From contig JAGWZW010000011.1 of the NCBI GenBank assembly GCA_018971835.1, positions 1 through 60,524 on the forward strand: a stretch of 60,524 nucleotides of DNA. The letters are read 5' to 3'. This document shows, in pieces, positions 1 to 7,378 of this stretch. The notes beneath the pieces were generated by a model, which worked only from the letters and a program-made list of their open reading frames with translations, was not told the DNA's origin and did not search any database. The stretch comes from Alphaproteobacteria bacterium (GTDB lineage: Bacteria > Pseudomonadota > Alphaproteobacteria > Micropepsales > Micropepsaceae). A program made the position numbers and the translations under genes. Position 1 is the stretch's first letter, and every line of letters begins with the position of its first letter.

Positions 1-2174
1 CGGAGATCAGAATTGGCCTTATCCAATTCATCGACCTTATCGCTCAGTTTAGAAATAGCGGCGTTAAGCTCCTCTTGAACGAACTGCAATTCGCCGCGCG
101 CGGCTTCCATTTGCATATTGACAGATTGCAGTTCACTGTTGATCGTTCCAAACTCGTCATTTGACGATTTCAACTCGCGAATTGCAATCTCATATTGTTC
201 AACTACCAAATGTAGGTGCTCTCGGGTTTCGCGCAGTTCAGACGCCAGCTGATCGACAGTCATTTCGACATCGTGCGATTGACACCGTGCCGTATTTCCA
301 GCAACTGAGCCAGCGATGTCGCAAAATAGAACGAGCAGCAACGGATCACTCGCGCTATCACCGAACGGCTCGACAACAAGGTGGACCGTCTGACTCTGGT
401 CCCCAATGTCAATGACAATGCCCTCGCGTGTTACAGTTCCGCCACTCTCCAGCGCCCCTCGCAGAGCAGCACGTAGCTCAAGACGCAACCTCTTGCGCGC
501 GACTTCGCCCAATTGCCGGTTTGGAAGCCCCGGCGCCGCCTCTAGATAATTTCCCGTGCGTGCCGAATAATAGAGGACGTCACCATCTCTATTGACAACA
601 ACGTGGGGCGGCGAAAAACCGTCCATTACCCGCGTTTCAACCGCCCTCCGCAGATTCGTTAGCATTACCCCTGATTCCGACCTCCGTCCCGGGACGCCGG
701 AATATCCCTCGGTCACGGGCGCGCCCTGATCAATGAGCCGCGACCCGACGCTGTTGTCGCGCCGCTGATAGATGCAGTTCTTCTCGTCGAGCACGGTAAA
801 GAGGTCTGACTTTCGAGCGACGCTCTCGGAGTTTTCCATGAGCAGAATGCCGCCCGGTTTCAGCGCTGAATGGAAGAGTAGCAGGGCGCGCGCCTGCGAC
901 TCCGCATCAAGATACATGAATAGATTGCGACAGGAGATCAGGTCGATCTGTGAGAATGGTAGATCCTGCAATACGCTGGAAAAGACACAGATATCGCGTA
1001 TATCCTTAGTGACGGAATGGCCGGCGTCATCTCTTGTGAAAAACCGGTTTAGCCGCGCCTGCGATACGTTTGGCAACATTTCTGCCTGGTAGCGTCCGAT
1101 ACGGGCGATCTCAATTGCCTCTTCATCGATATCGGTTGCGAAAATCTGTACCCCCGGAACGACCTCGAGTTCGTCCAGATACTCACGCAAGAGAATTGCG
1201 ATGGAGTAGGCCTCCTGCCCGGTCGCACAGGCGGGCACCCAGATCCGCAGTTGTGTGTCCGGCCTCTTGTCCGCGCACATCCATGGTATGACCTGCTTCT
1301 CCAACGCCTCGAAGGAGGCAGGATCACGGAAGAAGCTTGTAACGCTGCCCAAAAGATCGCGGAACAGGAGAGAAGCTTCATCTTCATCCCTGCGCAAATA
1401 GCCTACATAAGCGTCCAGCGTCTCGATCTGAATGGCCTGCATCCGATGCTGCACGTGTCGCAAGACCGCGTGCGGCTTATATCCGCGGAGGTCGTAGGCC
1501 GCATGGGCGGACAAGATAGCGGAGATTTCCTCTAGTGGGGCGGTCGTCGTGACGGCTTCGGTGCGATCTACATCGCCTACGGTTTGCAGTGCCGCCACAT
1601 TTGTTGCGAATTCGGCGACGCGAGCGCCCATGTCCTCAAGCGAAAGGGCCCGACTGGCTGCACCGGCAGCGGTCGCCGAGTCCGCAAGGGCGTCCCGGGT
1701 CGAGCACAGATCATCAAGTTCCTGCGCCAAAGGCAGACCGCCATGGTCCTTTATCGCAGCCAAGCCCAGCTCACCATCGCCACCGCCGTTCGGCAACACA
1801 ATGCCAATCGCCGCTTCGCCACATTCCTTCGCCAATGAGATAAGGAAATGGTCGATTGGAAACCGGTGACGATCAGAATCATTCGGTTCGAGACGCAGTC
1901 GGCCGTTCTTGACCGTCAGTGCGTAGCCGGGCGGACCGACATAAACGTGACCTGGCTTCAGGACGGCGTCGTGGTTCGCCAACACGACCGGCATCGTCGT
2001 ATAGCGCTTGAAAATCTCGGCCACGATACCCTCCCGGCCAGCCGGAAGGCGAGTTGCTATGATAAAGGCGGTATCCGCTATTGCCGGAAGATGACAGAGA
2101 AAACCTTCCAAGGCCGGAGGTCCGCCCCCCTTTACTCCGATGCCGATCACGGGAAAACGATGCTGAACGTCCAT
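1..2174 (-). CDS. CheB/CheR fusion chemotaxis-type protein with degenerate CheB domain (3' end beyond window)
   Basis: One uninterrupted reverse-strand frame runs from ATG 2174 (GAG-rich stretch just upstream; GTG 2192 is an alternative) off the window edge, about 724 codons. Order: CheB-like domain (about residues 7-190), CheR methyltransferase (about 205-470), a PAS-like segment (about 490-600), then a heptad-rich coiled coil that continues past the edge. The CheR part keeps TSFFRDP, a SAM loop ACATGQEAYS (usual E is Q), FATDIDEEAI and DLISCRNLFMYL. In the CheB part the usual GIGASAGG reads GIGVKGGG and the usual VQHLDP reads ATRLPA, so catalytic Ser and His are missing; the Asp in GGGDGELGL remains. 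No other chemotaxis gene is visible nearby. Such fusions usually act as cytoplasmic sensor hubs; the missing C-terminus may hold PAS or kinase domains. Confidence 0.88.
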   Translation of the reverse strand, partial: MDVQHRFPVIGIGVKGGGPPALEGFLCHLPAIADTAFIIATRLPAGREGIVAEIFKRYTTMPVVLANHDAVLKPGHVYVGPPGYALTVKNGRLRLEPNDSDRHRFPIDHFLISLAKECGEAAIGIVLPNGGGDGELGLAAIKDHGGLPLAQELDDLCSTRDALADSATAAGAASRALSLEDMGARVAEFATNVAALQTVGDVDRTEAVTTTAPLEEISAILSAHAAYDLRGYKPHAVLRHVQHRMQAIQIETLDAYVGYLRRDEDEASLLFRDLLGSVTSFFRDPASFEALEKQVIPWMCADKRPDTQLRIWVPACATGQEAYSIAILLREYLDELEVVPGVQIFATDIDEEAIEIARIGRYQAEMLPNVSQARLNRFFTRDDAGHSVTKDIRDICVFSSVLQDLPFSQIDLISCRNLFMYLDAESQARALLLFHSALKPGGILLMENSESVARKSDLFTVLDEKNCIYQRRDNSVGSRLIDQGAPVTEGYSGVPGRRSESGVMLTNLRRAVETRVMDGFSPPHVVVNRDGDVLYYSARTGNYLEAAPGLPNRQLGEVARKRLRLELRAALRGALESGGTVTREGIVIDIGDQSQTVHLVVEPFGDSASDPLLLVLFCDIAGSVAGNTARCQSHDVEMTVDQLASELRETREHLHLVVEQYEIAIRELKSSNDEFGTINSELQSVNMQMEAARGELQFVQEELNAAISKLSDKVDELDKANSDL

Positions 2175-2604
2175 CTCCAGCTCTGCCCCCACAATACGAA
2201 ACGCTCAACCAGTGCCTCACGCTCTGATGTGAATTGTAGTTCAAATATTGAACCGCCAATTTTTTAATGATACCTTTGATATCGCAAATACTTAGCGCTC
2301 TGATTCCGTATAACGGATACCAATAACAGGCCGCTGGAGCGCAATGACGGTCCAGTAATCATCAAATATTTGCATCTTTCAGAATAACACATTCCTGCGC
2401 GCCTGAATCACGGCAATTTGTAAAATTCTGTACATACCTCAAGAATGAATACAGGTAACGTGAATTGCGAGTTATCAGGAGTTAGCCAAATTGAGAGGCC
2501 CCGCCTGCGTTTTCTTGAAAGCGGCCGGAGGAAATCATGAATAATTGGCGCAGCGAAATCTACTCGCATGATGAACATGCACCACTCGAGAACGTTCAAG
2601 AAGC
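2175..2604. other. Intergenic region between CheBR and Crp/Fnr genes
   Basis: About 430 bases with no convincing gene. It is AT-richer than its flanks and must carry the promoters of two divergent genes. It contains short palindromic AT stretches, such as CAAATATTTG near 2365, and a half-match to an Fnr-type site (TTGATATCGCAAA near 2277), neither good enough to call an operator. Confidence 0.5.
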
Positions 2605-3336
2605 ATGCCGTTGAATCGGGATCACCTCGAGCGAAGATTCTCGAATAGCGCGCCCCCAAGTCCTCCGAATTGCGGCACACGTGGTGCGCGAGATATGCGT
2701 GTAGGGGCTGCCAATATTGGCTCAACGTCACCCGCTGGCGCCCCCATTCTTCTCGACAACAACCAGATGATCTTTAACGAAGGGGACGAGGCGCGATACT
2801 ATTATCGTGTCCTCGCAGGATGGGTACGGCTCTACAGGATGCGCTGCAACGGCCGGCGCCAGATTATTGAGCTACAAATTCCAGGTGACATCTTTGGTTT
2901 CGAATATGGTGCTCAACATACGCTCATTGGTGAAGCCATCGGCAGAACCACTCTGGAACGCTATCCCCGCCAAGCAATCGAGCAGTTGAGCGAACAGGAA
3001 CTGGACGTCCGCCGCCACCTGGTAATAACGCTCCATCGCAGTCTCGCCGCCGCACGCAACCATGTTTTGCTACTCGGACAGGACTCCGCCAAGGAGCGCG
3101 TGGCGGCTTTCCTGGCCACAATGGCGCGACGCTTCAACATCAGGCAATGTGGTGTTCTCGAATTGCGTGTGGGCCGCCTCGATATTGCAGACTATACAGG
3201 ACTCGCGCTCGAGACGGTGTGCCGGGAACTGTCCATATTTCAGCGCGAAGGCCTGATTGATATTTTGGACCATCGGCGCGTGAAAATTCGCAATCTGAAG
3301 GCCCTGCAGTCCATCTCCGATGGGCCACAACAATAA
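2605..3336 (+). CDS. Crp/Fnr family transcriptional regulator
   Basis: A 243-residue protein with a cyclic-nucleotide-binding-type beta-roll (about residues 50-150, with IFNEGDEARYYYRVLAGWVRL) followed by a dimer helix and a Crp-type winged helix (about 165-235). The recognition helix reads LALETVCRELSIFQREGL, close to the E-x-x-C/S-R pattern of Fnr/FixK proteins that bind TTGAT half-sites. There is no N-terminal cysteine cluster of the Fnr iron-sulfur type, so it looks more like FixK or a Crp-like sensor. The ribosome site before 2605 is weak; ATG 2695 is a possible later start, which would still leave the sensor domain whole. It is divergent from the CheB/CheR fusion. The signal sensed is unknown. 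Confidence 0.85.
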   Translation: MPLNRDHLERRFSNSAPPSPPNCGTRGARDMRVGAANIGSTSPAGAPILLDNNQMIFNEGDEARYYYRVLAGWVRLYRMRCNGRRQIIELQIPGDIFGFEYGAQHTLIGEAIGRTTLERYPRQAIEQLSEQELDVRRHLVITLHRSLAAARNHVLLLGQDSAKERVAAFLATMARRFNIRQCGVLELRVGRLDIADYTGLALETVCRELSIFQREGLIDILDHRRVKIRNLKALQSISDGPQQ

Positions 3337-3698
3337 GCGGTTCGGCAATCCTCCAGCGAGGCGGATCAAAACAGAACCAGTCAAGGGCTACGGAACCGGA
3401 CCACCGGTCACTGGTCTTAACTGGGTTGCCACCGTACCCTCAGCCGCATCTTCGCGTACTCGAAAGCCGTAAAAATCGAATCCCGAGCCATGCCGCGCCT
3501 CTTGACGAGAAGTCCTGGCGAATGGCCTCGGTCGCGTCCTGGGCTGGAACCCGCTGTTTCATCCAAACCTCCAGAAGCGCGCGGCGTATTCAGCCCTTGC
3601 CGGCCGCGTTATTTTAGCCTGTTTTGGAAGTGCGAATTGACACCACTCAAGTTCGGGCCGACGCTCGGGGCGAGCGGCGCGCACGGCGGTGAACGACC
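3337..3698. other. Intergenic region with no supported gene
   Basis: About 360 bases. Short frames exist on both strands, but none has a good start site or a recognisable product. On the reverse strand between about 3390 and 3560 three frames each give a short plausible peptide, which could be a decayed small gene. No hairpin terminator with a T-tract is evident. Confidence 0.4.
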
Positions 3699-3956
3699 AT
3701 GGTGAACTTGCAGGTCGAAATCTCTTCCGGAGAGGCCGGAGCCGAGAGAATCCTGCGGTTTCGCCTTGGCGAACACACGCATGAAGTCGCGGAGAACCTG
3801 GACCAGTGGCACGGTGAGGGCTACCGCTATTTCAAGGTCAGGACCGCCGACAACAGGCTCTACATCCTCCGCCTCGACGAAGCACGCGGCAGTTGGGATC
3901 TCACCATGTTCAAGACGCCGTCCTCCGGCCTCTCGAAGGCACTGCATCAGCGATGA
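3699..3956 (+). CDS. Hypothetical protein, 85 residues
   Basis: A small soluble protein preceded by a GGTGAACG-type ribosome site close to ATG 3699. It has no signal peptide or membrane segment. The composition is mixed and charged, with aromatic motifs GYRYFKV and RLYILRLDE that suggest a small beta-rich fold. I do not recognise a family. It stands alone between the Crp/Fnr gene and the metallophosphoesterase, on the same strand as both. Codon use looks like that of its neighbours, which supports it being real. Confidence 0.6.
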   Translation: MVNLQVEISSGEAGAERILRFRLGEHTHEVAENLDQWHGEGYRYFKVRTADNRLYILRLDEARGSWDLTMFKTPSSGLSKALHQR

Positions 3957-4020
3957 ACTTTACCTTTTGCCCTCGAAATAGCACCCCGGCGCATAAAAAA
4001 AGGGACGGCGTCGCGAAATC

Positions 4021-5034
4021 TTGTCGGACTCGCGCCGGTTGGCGGCCCGAATGAGCGGCGATTTGGTCGACGTCGGCGACCCGGCAGATGCTGCAACTAT
4101 CGCCCAGCTAACGCAGCGCCTGGGTCGCGTGCATGCGCGGCAGCGGCTGGGGATCGAGCACGACCACGAGGCCCAGATATTTGGCCAAGGACTCAACTTC
4201 TTCCACATCGAGAACTGGTATTCCCTTCATTCGCTCATCCGCGCGGCGCTCAAACTGACCGGCCTCTATGCACGCGGAGAGCGGAATGCAAGAGCCATCC
4301 AGATCCGCCACAATGCTGTAGAATTGGCGGAACTACCTGCCGTCTTTTCAGGATTCGTGATCCTGCAGCTGAGCGATCTGCACGTCGACATCAGCGGCGG
4401 CGCAATGGAACGACTCATGCAGATTCTCCCGCAGCTGGAGTACGACCTCTGCGTCCTGACGGGCGATTTCAGAGGGCGTACCTTCGGGCCGGTCGCCCCC
4501 GTGCTCGACGGACTGGCCCGCATCCGCGCCCTGATCAGGACGCCGGCCTACGGCGTGCTCGGTAATCACGATTCGATCCGGATGGTCCCCGCGATGGAAG
4601 AGATGGGCATCAGGATGCTCCTCAACGAGGCTGTTACGATTTCCCGCGGCGGAGATTCCATCCATCTCGTAGGCATCGACGACGCCCATTTTTTCCGAGT
4701 CGACAACATTGAAAAAGCGCTGACAGGCGTGCCGCATGACGGCATCTCCGTACTACTGTCGCACACGCCCGAAATCTATCGGCAGGCGGCCCATGCCGGG
4801 TTCGACCTTCTGCTCGGCGGCCACACACATGGTGGACAGATTTGCCTTCCGGGTTCTATCCCCATCATGCTCGATTCCGTTCTGCCGCGCGCGCTCGGTG
4901 CTGGCGCCTGGCGGTATCGCGACATGCTCGGCTACACGTCCGTTGGCGTCGGAACCAGCATCGTTCCGGTGCGCTTGAATTGCCCGCCTGAGATCACGCT
5001 TCATCGCCTGCACGCCCCCAGACCGGCTCAGTAG
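4021..5034 (+). CDS. Metallophosphoesterase, calcineurin-like
   Basis: A 337-residue protein with all main calcineurin-like metal-site motifs in order: LSDLHVD (about residue 118), LTGDFRG (about 148), GNHDSIR (about 180), an LLSHTPE histidine (about 243) and GHTHGGQICLP (about 263). The N-terminal 110 residues (including FFHIENWYSLH) form an extra region without predicted transmembrane helices. The start used is TTG 4021, after the in-frame stop at 3994; ATG 4051 is in frame and may be the real start. Family members hydrolyse phosphate esters, including lipid-linked ones such as UDP-diacylglucosamine and glycerophospholipids. It converges on the CarS-like gene with a 7-base overlap, which hints at a lipid-related job. 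Substrate not determinable. Confidence 0.87.
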   Translation: MSDSRRLAARMSGDLVDVGDPADAATIAQLTQRLGRVHARQRLGIEHDHEAQIFGQGLNFFHIENWYSLHSLIRAALKLTGLYARGERNARAIQIRHNAVELAELPAVFSGFVILQLSDLHVDISGGAMERLMQILPQLEYDLCVLTGDFRGRTFGPVAPVLDGLARIRALIRTPAYGVLGNHDSIRMVPAMEEMGIRMLLNEAVTISRGGDSIHLVGIDDAHFFRVDNIEKALTGVPHDGISVLLSHTPEIYRQAAHAGFDLLLGGHTHGGQICLPGSIPIMLDSVLPRALGAGAWRYRDMLGYTSVGVGTSIVPVRLNCPPEITLHRLHAPRPAQ

Positions 5035-5525
5035 GGTCGGTTTTTCAGGCGCAGCAAGTAGAAAAGCGGCGCAAACGAAAGCTCCAGAACCATGAAGATA
5101 ATCACACAGACCGTAATGCCGACCCACGACAGATCGAGCCACGCGCGGCAGACCAGCAAAGGCAACAGGGCCTCTGGAATCTGATCCAGGCCGATCGCCC
5201 GACTGCTTGGTGCCTTCCCGAAGCGCCGCTTGAGGAAACTGCTGAACAGGTCGCCCGCCATCGCCGAGAGCGCAAACAACGCCCCGACGGACCACGGGAT
5301 GCCAAGAAGCGGTGCGCAGAGCGCGGTCGCCAGCATTGAGCCTGCTAGGCCGCGCAACGTCTTTGAGTGACCGAACAACGGCCTCCCGTCAACAAAGCGG
5401 TACCCGCAATCAATGGCGTGCGCGAACCGGCTGCCGAAGATATTATTAAGCACCACCGGAATGCTGTTCGCGATCACCAGCAGGATCAGCGCCTTTCCGA
5501 TGACAATGACCTGTGTCATATGCAC
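5028..5525 (-). CDS. CDP-archaeol synthase-like (CarS family) membrane protein
   Basis: A 165-residue polytopic membrane protein with about four to five hydrophobic helices. The characteristic block GDLFSSFLKRRFGKAPSSR followed by DQIPE (about residues 90-118) matches the CarS/CdsA-type cytidylyltransferases that join CTP to a lipid phosphate. In archaea CarS makes CDP-archaeol; bacterial relatives probably use phosphatidic acid or another lipid phosphate. Start ATG 5525 gives MHMTQV; the second ATG two codons later is possible. It lies 12 bases downstream of the nitroreductase on the same strand and overlaps the end of the convergent metallophosphoesterase gene. A pairing of a lipid-phosphate cytidylyltransferase and a phosphoesterase is suggestive, but no substrate can be inferred. 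Confidence 0.82.
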   Translation of the reverse strand: MHMTQVIVIGKALILLVIANSIPVVLNNIFGSRFAHAIDCGYRFVDGRPLFGHSKTLRGLAGSMLATALCAPLLGIPWSVGALFALSAMAGDLFSSFLKRRFGKAPSSRAIGLDQIPEALLPLLVCRAWLDLSWVGITVCVIIFMVLELSFAPLFYLLRLKNRPY

Positions 5526-5537
5526 CTATTACATCCG

Positions 5538-6056
5538 TCATCCAACCGGCTGGGCAAAAGTGACGAATTGCTGCTCCGGCAGCATCATGCGCTTGCCGAG
5601 CCTTGGATAATCGACCGCGCCGCGAAGCACCGTGGCAAAACTTTCTGCTGCACAGTAGAGATAGACATTCTGGCCGATAAAGCCAGTATCAACAGAAGCG
5701 TAAAGGCGGCGGTCAGCCGGCGGGGTATCTGTCATGCGTTCGCCGTGTGCGACATAGACCAGGTCCAGCGGCGCGATTCCGACGAAGTCCTGCAGCCCCG
5801 TGTCGGCGCGAATGTCAGCGGCCAGGTGCGGCAGCAACGCATGCGACGCCAGATCGTAAAGCCAAACGCCGTCTGCCAAAGCGGCATAAACGTCGATCAC
5901 CATGATGTGCCGCCAATACGGCGCAGTACGCTTGCCGCCAGCCCGGTTGACGCCGAAGGCAGCCCAGAGAAAATCCGACAGCGTCTGCTGCGACAAGGGC
6001 CGGTCTGCATATTCGCGCGTCGAGCGGCGTAATTTCAGCGCGGACATCAGGGGCAT
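5538..6056 (-). CDS. Nitroreductase family protein, N-terminus probably frameshifted
   Basis: A 172-residue frame with nitroreductase features: RRSTREYADRPL near the N-terminus (FMN phosphate binding), LLWAAFGVNRAGGKRTAP, and the C-terminal GFIGQNVYLYCAAE and VRGAVD blocks. Members of this branch are FMN-dependent NAD(P)H oxidoreductases acting on nitro compounds, quinones or other acceptors. The start at ATG 6056 sits directly against an AGGAGG run, but relatives usually carry a further segment ending in LPAP-x-x-x-GG before MPLM. Exactly that segment (IKLPAPRQEG) is encoded just upstream in a different frame, after a strong ribosome site. A single missing G in the G5 tract at 6058-6062 would join them. 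CarS-like gene follows after 12 bases. Confidence 0.82.
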   Translation of the reverse strand: MPLMSALKLRRSTREYADRPLSQQTLSDFLWAAFGVNRAGGKRTAPYWRHIMVIDVYAALADGVWLYDLASHALLPHLAADIRADTGLQDFVGIAPLDLVYVAHGERMTDTPPADRRLYASVDTGFIGQNVYLYCAAESFATVLRGAVDYPRLGKRMMLPEQQFVTFAQPVG

Positions 6057-6157
6057 GCCCCCTCCTGCCGTGGCGCCGGCAATTTGATGGGCACCTGTTC
6101 GACTCCGACAGGCACGGTGGCGGAAATTCCGGCATTGGCTTGGTGACGAGTCATCAT
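6047..6157 (-). CDS. Short leader ORF, apparent 5' piece of the frameshifted nitroreductase
   Basis: A 36-codon frame opens with ATGATG at 6157 behind a good GGAG site (spacing about 5) and ends at TGA 6047-6049, overlapping the nitroreductase start by 10 bases. Its last ten residues, IKLPAPRQEG, match what normally precedes the nitroreductase domain. It is therefore either the true N-terminus cut off by a one-base deletion (real or a sequencing error), or a translated leader coupled to the downstream start. Confidence 0.5.
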   Translation of the reverse strand: MMTRHQANAGISATVPVGVEQVPIKLPAPRQEGACP

Positions 6158-6297
6158 CGTTTCTCCGTCCATCTAAAGTTCTTCCGGCGGAGCGCGCAGG
6201 GCCGCTACCGGCGATAGCAACGATGCGCCAGCGATGATCTGCCCACCTTCTAAAACACGCGTTTCGCGGTCATCGGAACCTGATACTGCGCTTCGCG

Positions 6298-6612
6298 CTA
6301 TGAGAGATCGCGCACCGGTTCCTTGAAGCGATCCCATTCCGTGGCCGCCCAGACCTCGGTGTGCGCATGGCCGAAGGTGCGTATGACGGCGGAGACGCGG
6401 GCGGCGGCTTCGATGTCGGGAGCCTGGAGGACGTCACGATAGTCGTAGGGCCCCAGTGTTGCAAAGCTGCTGCTCCACTCGACGCCAACGCACTCCTTTC
6501 GGATGTGTTCCATGACATCCCGTTCGAGTTGTTCCAGTTTCCGCGGCGTGCGGACGGCTTCGGGGCTGAGACGCGTGAGCATGATAAAGGTCGGCATGAC
6601 AGTATTCTTCAT
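6298..6612 (-). CDS. GYD domain-containing protein
   Basis: A 104-residue cytoplasmic protein matching the GYD family: N-terminal TFIMLTRLSPEAVR, a central CVGVEWSSSFATLGPYDYRDVLQAPD and the tail AVIRTFGHAHTEVWAATEW. GYD proteins are small ferredoxin-fold (dimeric alpha/beta barrel) proteins of unknown biochemical role, common in alphaproteobacteria. The start at 6612 has a weak ribosome site; a second ATG five codons on would remove only MKNTV. It is separated by about 140 bases from the nitroreductase leader downstream and has no clear operon partner. Confidence 0.82.
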   Translation of the reverse strand: MKNTVMPTFIMLTRLSPEAVRTPRKLEQLERDVMEHIRKECVGVEWSSSFATLGPYDYRDVLQAPDIEAAARVSAVIRTFGHAHTEVWAATEWDRFKEPVRDLS

Positions 6613-7176
6613 AAATTACTTTGTGCGCTTACGCCTGCAAGGGTGCGCTGATCGGGATCAAAAACGTCTCGTGGCGCATCTGCCGATATGAAACGAAAGT
6701 CACGGTATAATTTGTCAAGGCGGACTGACGCGGCATACGAAGCCGGCCTCTTCGTCGTGATCAAAGATTATGCAGATAGACGGCGTGCGGTACTGGTTCC
6801 AACCCCACACACGCTGCACAGCTCGTAGCCAGAGCCACGTATACCGGCAGCGCGTGTCAATTTGGGCGGCCAATTTCCCTATCTCGGCCGCTATTTTGAC
6901 CGAAATCACGGGCGTAGAATATCATGGTACCGGATGAGGAACCGAAATTCCCTCACCTTGCCGAGATGAATAGTATCCATCATGATCTCGCGTGGGCTAT
7001 TCTGCCGCCTCCCAGAAATGAACGGCAACATCGTGTTGAGAGAATAGCGCGCTCGGTCGTGCGGGCCAAGACATCGACAGCGAGCTTTTATTACGCAGAC
7101 GATCGCTCCAGCTGCAGACTCCTATGCGGCGATCCGGATCGGCATGGGCATCAATGCTTTCCCGGGAAGCCGCCAC
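6613..7176. other. Gene-poor region
   Basis: About 560 bases with no confident gene. Several short frames (for example 6715-6909 reverse and 6924-7334 forward) lack recognisable family features and good start sites. Together with the NirB-like fragment next to it, the stretch looks like a decayed region. Confidence 0.45.
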
Positions 7177-7350
7177 CAGAGCGCCGGCAGGTTGGGCAGC
7201 ACAGACATTGGCCTGATCTCAGAACGGCGCCATCAGCCCGAATATCTGGCCGCGATGCTCCACACACTCGCCGGCCGCGAAGATATCGGAATCGCTGCTG
7301 CGCGTGTCGCCTTAGACTTCGATGCCGCGATTGATCTTGAGGCCGGCCGC
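7177..7350 (-). pseudogene. Decayed fragment of a NirB-like FAD/NAD(P)-dependent oxidoreductase
   Basis: The reverse strand read in one frame gives AAGLKINRGIEV-stop-GDTRSSDSDIFAAGECVEH then RGQIFGLMAPF-stop-DQANVCAAQ. This closely follows the end of the FAD-binding domain of NirB-type nitrite reductases (NRGI, a TSDPxIYAVGECxEHRG motif, YGLVAP, a QA-C/VL-A run). Two in-frame stops interrupt it: TAA after IEV, and TGA where the family normally has an aromatic residue, a simple Trp-to-stop change. The 5' side ends near the 3' end of the carboxylesterase gene and the 3' side dissolves into non-coding sequence, so only about 58 codons survive. It implies lost nitrite or nitrate assimilation genes at this locus or a failed transfer. 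Confidence 0.65.
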
Positions 7351-7378
7351 CGTGGCGCCGCCGCGCCTTCATATCGAT

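Noticed and set aside
3390..3560. Decayed small gene on the reverse strand
   Set aside because: Three frames each give plausible short peptides, but no two align to a family I know, so evidence is too weak for a pseudogene call.
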